The notes under the pieces: model-generated
Told to the model about the DNA's origin: nothing
What the model saw: only the letters and a program-made list of their open reading frames with translations
Databases searched by the model: none
Translations under genes and position numbers: made by a program
In this document: positions 23,619 through 29,509 of the stretch, piece after piece
Layout: every line of letters begins with the position of its first letter
Numbering within the stretch: the first letter of the stretch is position 1
Assembly: GCA_035604455.1 (NCBI GenBank)
Contig: DATNIM010000143.1
Coordinates: 1-29,509 of the forward strand
Length of the DNA stretch: 29,509 nucleotides
From: AG25 sp035604455
Lineage (GTDB): Bacteria > Gemmatimonadota > Gemmatimonadetes > Gemmatimonadales > GWC2-71-9
Direction: 5' to 3'

Positions 23619-24772
23619 GGAGGACACTCGCCGTCGGTGTACTTGTCACCCTTGCCGTTGGGTGCCAGCGATCCGCCAAAGCGCCCGCCGACAACGGCAT
23701 GGCCGGCATGGAAACCGGGACGACGTCCACGACCGGTCGCGGCGCCGTTCGCCTGAGTGCCGCTCAGGCGCAGGCGATCGGCGTTGCGTATGCGACGGTC
23801 CAACGGGGCGCCCTGAACCGCGCGATCCGGACGGTGGGGCAGGTCGTCCCGTCCGAGGTCCGCGTCACCGACATCACCCCGAAGATCGACGGCTTCGTGG
23901 ACCGGGTCTACGTCGACCAGACCGGGATGGAGGTCCACCGCGGGGACCGGCTCCTCTCGATCTACAGTCCGATGCTCGTGACGGCCCAACAGGAGCTGCT
24001 CACCGCTCGCAGGCTGGTGCAGTCGGTCGATTCGACCCAGACCGAGGCCTGGCGCAACGCCAACGCCCTGCTCGACGCGGCGCGTCAGCGTCTGGGTTAC
24101 TGGGACATCTCGACGGACCAGATCGACCACCTGGAGCGCACCGGCGAGGTGCAGAAGACCATGAGCCTCGACGCCCCATTCGACGGCGTGGTGATGGAAA
24201 AGCTCGTAGTGGCGGGGCAGTCGGTGATGGCCGGGGCGAAGCTCTATCGGTTGGCCGACCTGTCCACGGTGTGGGTGCAGGGGGACGTCTACGAGAACGA
24301 CCTGTCGTTGATCCAGATGGGCGCCGCGGCTCGCATCGAGGTGGCCGGGTACCCCGGGCGCACGTTCAACGGCCGCGTGACGTTTGTCTCGCCCATGGTC
24401 GATCCCGAGAGCCGCGCCGGCCGCGTCCGGGTTGAGCTGCCGAACCCCGACGACCTCCTCAAGCCCGGGATGTTCGCGACGATGTTCTTCGACGCCCACT
24501 TGGGCGGGGACGCGCTGAGTGTGCCGGTCGACGCGGTCGTGATGACGGGGGAGCGGAACCTCGTCTTCGTCGTGAGCCCCGATGGGGCGCTCGAGCCGCA
24601 TGACGTGACGCTTGGGGTGCGGGCCGGAGATCGCCGCGAGATCCTCGGCGGCCTCACGGAGGGGCAGCGGATTGTCGCGTCGGCCAATTTCCTGTTGGAC
24701 GCCGAGTCGCAGCTTGGACAGGGCGCGGGCATGGCGAATATGCCGGGCATGGACATGGGGCCGCCGAAATGA
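23615..24772 (+). CDS. cusB: RND efflux periplasmic adaptor (CusB-like)
   Basis: Membrane-fusion protein linking the inner-membrane pump to the outer-membrane channel, 385 aa. Lipobox-like TLAVGC (Cys17). The order of CusB-type adaptors is visible: a beta/lipoyl part with ITPKIDGFVDRVYVDQTG (about 90-110), a helical hairpin (LVTAQQELLTARRLVQS, then an Ala/Leu-rich helix), the second lipoyl half (SLDAPFDGVVMEKLVVAGQ), a beta-barrel domain (VWVQGDVYENDLSLIQMG) and a membrane-proximal domain. Both ends are Met-rich: NGMAGMETG after the lipid anchor and MANMPGMDMGPPK at the C-terminus, as expected for Cu(I)/Ag(I) handling. It overlaps cusC by 4 bp and lies 22 bp before the pump gene. Confidence 0.88.
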   Translation: MRRTLAVGVLVTLAVGCQRSAKAPADNGMAGMETGTTSTTGRGAVRLSAAQAQAIGVAYATVQRGALNRAIRTVGQVVPSEVRVTDITPKIDGFVDRVYVDQTGMEVHRGDRLLSIYSPMLVTAQQELLTARRLVQSVDSTQTEAWRNANALLDAARQRLGYWDISTDQIDHLERTGEVQKTMSLDAPFDGVVMEKLVVAGQSVMAGAKLYRLADLSTVWVQGDVYENDLSLIQMGAAARIEVAGYPGRTFNGRVTFVSPMVDPESRAGRVRVELPNPDDLLKPGMFATMFFDAHLGGDALSVPVDAVVMTGERNLVFVVSPDGALEPHDVTLGVRAGDRREILGGLTEGQRIVASANFLLDAESQLGQGAGMANMPGMDMGPPK

Positions 24773-24794
24773 CGACCGTACCGCTGGAGCGCGC

Positions 24795-27700
24795 ATGATC
24801 GTCAAGATCATTGCCTGGTCTCTTCGCAACCGCTTCCTCGTCGCCCTCGGCTCGCTCGCCATCGTCGGGGCGGGGGTCTGGGCCGTCAAGACGACGCCGC
24901 TCGATGCGATCCCGGATCTGTCGGACGTCCAGGTCATCATCGAGACTCCATTCAACGAGCAGGCCCCGCAGATCGTCGAGGACCAGGTCACCTATCCCAT
25001 CACGTCCTGGATGCTCAAGGTCCCGCGAGCGCGCGTGGTGCGGGGCTTCTCCTTCTTCGGGCTCTCGCTCGTGTACGTCCTGTTCGAGGATGGCACGGAC
25101 CTCTACTGGGCCCGCTCGCGCGTTCTTGAGTACCTGAGCGGCATCCGGAGCCAGCTGCCTGCGGGCGTCGAGCCGACGCTCGGCCCGGATGCGACCGGCG
25201 TGGGCTGGGTCTATGAGTACGCACTGCAGAGCGACTCGCTTGATCTGGCACAGCTGCGCTCGCTCCAGGACTGGTACATCCGCTACCAGCTCACGTCCGT
25301 GCCGGGCGTTGCGGACGTGGCAAGCGTCGGCGGCTTCGTCAAGCAGTACCAGGTGAACGTGGACCCAGAGCGCCTGCGCGCCTACCACATCCCGGTCATG
25401 CGCGTGGTCGACGCCGTGGGGTCTCGCAACGCGGACGTGGGTGCCAATGTGATCGAGATGGACGGCCGCGAGTACATGATTCGCGGGCTCGGCTATCTCC
25501 GGACGGAGCAGGAGATCGGGAACGTCGCGGTCGGCGCGACCGCGAACGGCACGCCCATCCGCGTCGCCGACGTGGCGACGGTCGCCATAGGGCCGGCCCC
25601 CCGGCGCGGCGCCGCCGACCTGAACGGTCGCGGGGAAGTCGTGGCCGGCATCGTCCTGATGCGGTTCGGCAGCGATGCGCTGAAAACGATCGACGCGGTG
25701 AAGGCGCGCATCGCCGAGGTGCAGCGCAGCCTCCCGCGGGGCGTGCGCCTCGTGCCCGTGTACGATCGATCCGAGCTGATCCACCGGGCGATCGACACGC
25801 TGCGGGGCAAGCTGATCGAGGAGTCCCTGATTGTCGCCGCGGTCGCGATTCTCTTCCTCCTGCATTTCCGCTCGGCGCTGGTCGCGATCGCCACGTTGCC
25901 GCTCGGCATCCTCATCTCGTTCATCGTGATGCGGTGGGTCGGCGTGGCGGCGAACATCATGAGCTTGGGCGGGATCGCGATCGCGATCGGGGCGATGGTC
26001 GACGCGGCGATCGTGATGATCGAGAACATGCACAAGCACCTGGAGCAACCAGGGGCCGAGCAGCGATCCGTGTGGGATGTCGTGCTCGAGAGCGCGCGGC
26101 AAGTCGGGCCGGCGCTCTTCTTCTCGCTCCTGGTCATCACCGTGTCGTTCTTGCCGGTGTTCTCGCTCGAGCAGGAGGAGGGCCGGCTGTTCAAGCCCCT
26201 CGCGTTCACCAAGACGTTCGCCATGGCCGGCGCCGCCATCTTGTCGATCACGCTCGTGCCGGTCCTGATGGGGTACCTCATCCGGGGCAAGCTGCGTCCC
26301 CACGACGCGAACCCGATCAACCGGGGCCTGGCGCGGGCGTATCGGCCCGTGATCAGGGCGGTGCTCGAGCACCCCTGGCGGGTGGTCTTCGGCGCCGCCG
26401 CCGTCCTCGCCATCACCGTGCTGCCCTGGAGCCGGCTCGGCAGCGAGTTCATGCCGCCCTTGAACGAGGGGTCGGTGCTCTTCATGCCAACCACGGCACC
26501 GGGAGCAGCGATCGGGCAGGCCCGGGCCATCATGCGCTACCAGGACAGCGTGCTCCACACCTTCCCGGAAGTGCAGTCGGTCTTCGGCAAAGCGGGGCGG
26601 GCCAACACGGCGACGGACCCCGCGGGCTTGGACATGCTCGAGACCACGATCGTGCTCAAGCCCGAATCCGAGTGGCCCTGGGGCATGACCTACAACAAGC
26701 TCGTGAACGCGATGGACCAGGCCGTGCAGCTCCCCGGGGTGACCAATGCCTGGACCATGCCGATCAAGGCACGGACCGAGATGTTGTCGACCGGCGTCCG
26801 AACGCCAATCGGGGTGAAGGTGTACGGGCCGAACCTCGACACGCTGCAGGACCTCGGGATCGAGATCGAGCACATCCTGCAGGACGTGCCGGGCACACGG
26901 ACCGCGTTCGCTGAACGCAACGTGTCTGGCTACTACGTCGACATCCAGGTCGACCGGGCGAAGGCGGCCCGCTACGGGCTGAACGTGGGCGACGTGAATG
27001 ACGTGGTTATGGCGACGGCCGGCGGCATGAACGCGGCCGTGAGCGTGCAGGGGCGCGAGCGCTACGACGTGAACGTGCGGTACCCCCGCGAGCTCCGTGA
27101 CAACCTCGATAAGCTCCGTGAGATCGGTATCCCCACGATGAGCATGTCCGCTGGGCAGCAGATGGGCTCGGGCGGGTCGAGCGGCATGGGTTCCGGCGGC
27201 TCGGGGTCGGGGGAGATGGCCACGGGCACCGCCCAGATCCCCCTCGGCGAGATCGCGAGCGTGGAGGTCGTCCGAGGGCCCATGGCGGTGAAGACGGAGA
27301 ACGCCTTCCCGTTCACCACGGTGTACGTGGACATCTCCGGCCGCGACATCGGGGGGTACGTGCGCGACGCCCAGCGGGCGGTCGCGAGCAAGCTCACGAT
27401 TCCGGTTGGCTATCGCGTCGAGTGGAGCGGCCAGTTCGAGGCGCTGCAGCGTGTCCGGCAGAAACTGAAGCTTGTGATCCCCGTCACACTGGGGCTCATC
27501 TTCCTTCTTCTTTATCTGAATTTCCGGAGCGTGGGCCAGTCGCTGATCGTCATGCTGGCGGTGCCGTTCGCCCTGGTGGGAGGAGTGTGGTCGCTTTGGG
27601 CCCTGGGGTACAACACGAGCGTGGCGGTGTGGGTCGGGTTCATTGCGCTGGCGGGCGTGGCGGCGGAGACCGGGGTCGTCATGATCATCTACTTGGACGA

Positions 27701-28004
27701 GGCGTATCATCGGCACCGGGAAGCCGGTCGCCTGCGCGGGGCTGACGACGTGCGTGAGGCGGTCATGGAGGGCGCGGTCCAGCGCTTACGCCCCGTGATG
27801 ATGACCGTGACGGCGATTATGGCGGGCCTCGCGCCCATCCTGTGGGGCGGAGGCACCGGAGCGGATGTAATGAAGCGTATCGCCGCACCCATGGTGGGTG
27901 GCATGGTGACCGCCACTGTGCTCACGCTCGCCGTGGTGCCCGCGATCTACTTTCTTTGGCGGAGTTGGGGCGTGAGGTCCGGAGGGAGCGCAGGCAGGGC
28001 CTGA
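24795..28004 (+). CDS. cusA: CusA-type heavy-metal efflux RND pump
   Basis: Proton-driven inner-membrane exporter of 1,069 aa, HME-RND family. N-terminus AWSLRNRFLVALGSLAIVG is the first transmembrane helix; TTPLDAIPDLSDVQVIIET is a family signature. The TM4 proton-relay motif IAIGAMVDAAIVMIEN gives Asp403 and Glu410. The three methionines that bind Cu(I)/Ag(I) in E. coli CusA (573, 623, 672) have counterparts Met564 (LFMPTT), Met614 (LDMLETT) and Met663 (TEMLSTGV), supporting monovalent Cu/Ag over Zn/Co. An extra loop rich in Gly, Ser and Met (about 782-813, five Met) sits in the second periplasmic part, where relatives have only a short turn. Start chosen at ATG 24795; an open frame upstream lies inside cusB. 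Confidence 0.92.
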   Translation: MIVKIIAWSLRNRFLVALGSLAIVGAGVWAVKTTPLDAIPDLSDVQVIIETPFNEQAPQIVEDQVTYPITSWMLKVPRARVVRGFSFFGLSLVYVLFEDGTDLYWARSRVLEYLSGIRSQLPAGVEPTLGPDATGVGWVYEYALQSDSLDLAQLRSLQDWYIRYQLTSVPGVADVASVGGFVKQYQVNVDPERLRAYHIPVMRVVDAVGSRNADVGANVIEMDGREYMIRGLGYLRTEQEIGNVAVGATANGTPIRVADVATVAIGPAPRRGAADLNGRGEVVAGIVLMRFGSDALKTIDAVKARIAEVQRSLPRGVRLVPVYDRSELIHRAIDTLRGKLIEESLIVAAVAILFLLHFRSALVAIATLPLGILISFIVMRWVGVAANIMSLGGIAIAIGAMVDAAIVMIENMHKHLEQPGAEQRSVWDVVLESARQVGPALFFSLLVITVSFLPVFSLEQEEGRLFKPLAFTKTFAMAGAAILSITLVPVLMGYLIRGKLRPHDANPINRGLARAYRPVIRAVLEHPWRVVFGAAAVLAITVLPWSRLGSEFMPPLNEGSVLFMPTTAPGAAIGQARAIMRYQDSVLHTFPEVQSVFGKAGRANTATDPAGLDMLETTIVLKPESEWPWGMTYNKLVNAMDQAVQLPGVTNAWTMPIKARTEMLSTGVRTPIGVKVYGPNLDTLQDLGIEIEHILQDVPGTRTAFAERNVSGYYVDIQVDRAKAARYGLNVGDVNDVVMATAGGMNAAVSVQGRERYDVNVRYPRELRDNLDKLREIGIPTMSMSAGQQMGSGGSSGMGSGGSGSGEMATGTAQIPLGEIASVEVVRGPMAVKTENAFPFTTVYVDISGRDIGGYVRDAQRAVASKLTIPVGYRVEWSGQFEALQRVRQKLKLVIPVTLGLIFLLLYLNFRSVGQSLIVMLAVPFALVGGVWSLWALGYNTSVAVWVGFIALAGVAAETGVVMIIYLDEAYHRHREAGRLRGADDVREAVMEGAVQRLRPVMMTVTAIMAGLAPILWGGGTGADVMKRIAAPMVGGMVTATVLTLAVVPAIYFLWRSWGVRSGGSAGRA

Positions 28005-28035
28005 GTCCTTCGGGCTCTCGGCCGTGTGCGCGCTG

Positions 28036-28057
28036 CGGCTGCCTGCAAGGGCAGCCG
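28036..28057 (+). terminator. Hairpin after the efflux operon
   Basis: CGGCTGCC and GGCAGCCG form an 8-bp stem around a six-base loop, about 30 bp past the pump stop. The following bases (TTGCTGCTTG) are only weakly T-rich, so this is a modest intrinsic-terminator candidate. Confidence 0.4.
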
Positions 28058-28253
28058 TTGCTGCTTGTGGGGTTAGACCCCGTTCGGTTGCCCCTCTGGC
28101 CGAGGGCGCGCTGGACAGTCCGCCCGCTCGCCTCCATGTTCACCTCCTCGACGCCCCGAGCCGGGAGTCCGTCGCACGCTCCGGTCGCCGCAAGCGCTCC
28201 TTCGTTCCGCTCTAGCCCGTGTCAGGCACACCGCCCTCGCGCATCCGCGATGG

Positions 28254-29509
28254 GTGGTGGCTCTCGCCGCGGCGCTCGCTTACGCCAACACCCTGCACAA
28301 CCTGCCCGTGCTCGACGACGGATGGGCAATCTTCGACAATCCGCTCATCAAACACGTGGATCAGGTGGGGGCCATCTTTCGGGGCTCCTACGGCGCCGCG
28401 GCGGCCGTCGAGCACCGTGGCCTATACCGCCCGCTCACGACTCTCTCGTACGCCATCAACTGGCAAATGGGCGGCCTCGACGTCCTGGGCTACCACGTCG
28501 TCAACATCGGCCTGCACGTGCTCTGCTGCCTCTTGGTGCTCGATCTTGCGACGCTGCTCGGGGAAGCCGCACACCCCGGCACGCCCAGGGCCACGGCTGC
28601 GCTCCTCGCCGCCCTGCTCTTTGCCGTGCACCCGGTGCATGTGGAGGCGGTCACGGCGCTCGTGGGCCGCAGCGAACTACTGGCCGCGGGGGGAGCCCTC
28701 GGGTGCATCTATCTGACCTGCACGCGGCGCCGCGCCCGGTGGCGCTATCCCGTGGCCCTCGTGCTGCTCGGGGCCGGCATACTCTCGAAAGAGAACGCCG
28801 CCGTCGCACCGCTCCTCTTCGCGCTCGTCGCCGTCACGCTGCCTGGGGCCGCCGATCTCGAAGCTCGACCGGGCACCGGCTCGGCCGAGGCGCGCCGCGC
28901 CCTGCGGCAGGGCGGGGCGCTGGTGGCGGGCATGGCAGCGGTGATCGCGATCTGCGTACTGCTCCGTCCGCCCGATGCGAAGATCCCGGTCGCGGCGCTG
29001 TGGTTTCACGATCTCGACGGTCGCATCGTGTTCAACACGATGACGCGGGTGCTCGCTGAATACTGGCAACTGCTCGTCGTTCCCGTGCCGCTCGGTCTCC
29101 ATTTCTACTACGCGAGCAGGTTTCCCTATACGCCCACGTTCACCCTGGCCTGTCTCGTCGACACCGCGGTTTGGCTCGCGATCCTGTGCGCCGGCGGCGC
29201 GTCCCTTCGACGCGCGCCCCTTCGGGCGGTGGGAATCCTGTGGGTTTTCATCGCGCTCCTCCCCGTCCTGAACATCGTGAGGGGCGGCGTCTTGATGGCG
29301 GAACGGCTCCTCTACCTGCCGTCCGTGGGTTTCTGCATCCTCGCCGGAACCGGAGTGGCAGCGTTACGCGCCCACCTGAACGCGGCGTGGGGACGAGTGC
29401 TCGCGGTGGGCATCGCCGCTGTGGGGATCTTGCTCGCGGTGAAGACGTGGACCCGGAATGCCGAGTGGCAGAACGGGTACGCGCTGTGGCGTGCGGAGGT
29501 CGCGCGCGA
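28254..29509 (+). CDS. TMTC-type membrane glycosyltransferase (3' end outside window)
   Basis: Multi-spanning glycosyltransferase of the TMTC/O-mannosyltransferase-like class, which transfers sugar from a lipid carrier to protein on the outer side of the membrane. Family marks: LPVLDDGWAIFDNPLI with the paired acidic residues of the first loop, YRPLTTLSYAINWQMGG, LLFAVHPVHVEAVTALVGRS, GILSKENAAVAP, and MAERLLYLPSVGF near the end. At least nine hydrophobic segments are visible in about 418 codons. Relatives usually continue into TPR repeats, which would lie beyond the window. The frame has no ATG; the first start codons are GTG at 28254 or 28257, without a clear ribosome site, although similarity-like sequence (TALAHPRWVVALAAALAYAN) begins slightly earlier. 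Confidence 0.75.
   Translation, partial: MVALAAALAYANTLHNLPVLDDGWAIFDNPLIKHVDQVGAIFRGSYGAAAAVEHRGLYRPLTTLSYAINWQMGGLDVLGYHVVNIGLHVLCCLLVLDLATLLGEAAHPGTPRATAALLAALLFAVHPVHVEAVTALVGRSELLAAGGALGCIYLTCTRRRARWRYPVALVLLGAGILSKENAAVAPLLFALVAVTLPGAADLEARPGTGSAEARRALRQGGALVAGMAAVIAICVLLRPPDAKIPVAALWFHDLDGRIVFNTMTRVLAEYWQLLVVPVPLGLHFYYASRFPYTPTFTLACLVDTAVWLAILCAGGASLRRAPLRAVGILWVFIALLPVLNIVRGGVLMAERLLYLPSVGFCILAGTGVAALRAHLNAAWGRVLAVGIAAVGILLAVKTWTRNAEWQNGYALWRAEVAR

Noticed and set aside
24654..27716. Very long open frame on the minus strand opposite the efflux pump
   Set aside because: It is a GC-codon shadow of cusA: composition is His/Arg/Asp-rich without domains, and the plus strand encodes a clear RND pump.

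Overview
The window is GC-rich throughout. Its gene content fits a Gemmatimonadota-like soil or sediment bacterium: lipoproteins built of RCC1-type repeats, a Ser/Thr kinase carrying BIG2 and PEGA-like domains, a TMTC-type glycosyltransferase and several metal transporters. The phylum is an inference from gene style; no marker gene is present.

Left flank (1-8655, all minus strand). A metal/oxyanion group comes first: a SO_0444/ArsP-type permease, a type-1 copper (cupredoxin) lipoprotein and a ChrA chromate transporter cut by the window edge. Next is a tight three-gene operon read from 8655 down to 2966: a transmembrane Ser/Thr kinase, a secreted PEGA-type protein with a C-terminal membrane anchor and Gly-rich tail, and an 888-aa lipoprotein with Ig-like domains and seven RCC1 repeats. 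The genes overlap by 4 bp or lie 9 bp apart, which suggests one trans-envelope sensing or assembly unit.

Centre (about 9591-19663). This is a 9,999-bp integrative mobilizable element in a tRNA-Arg(TCT) gene. A 44-bp repeat of the tRNA 5' half (one mismatch) marks the left end, and the intact tRNA marks the right end. Just inside both ends are matching tandem copies of TTGGCACCAC spaced 12 bp apart, probable integrase arm sites. The element carries a HigB/HigA-type toxin-antitoxin pair, two convergent RCC1 lipoprotein genes (7 and 14 repeats), a gene-free stretch with a 21-bp-stem hairpin and direct repeats (oriT candidate), a MobC-like protein, a MOBP-type relaxase, an Xis-like HTH protein and a tyrosine integrase. 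No coupling protein or mating-pair apparatus is present, so transfer would need a helper.

Right flank (19664-29509). After the tRNA and its terminator come a divergent secreted protein, a beta-barrel-like protein overlapping a small lipoprotein gene, and a CusCBA-type Cu(I)/Ag(I) efflux operon: TolC-family channel, adaptor, and HME-RND pump with the three-methionine site conserved and an extra Met/Gly/Ser-rich loop. The window ends inside a TMTC-type membrane glycosyltransferase.

Main points of interest: the kinase-PEGA-RCC1 operon; a mobile element whose main cargo is RCC1 beta-propeller lipoproteins related to the one in that operon; and the element's unusual layout, in which it rebuilds the 5' half of its target tRNA.
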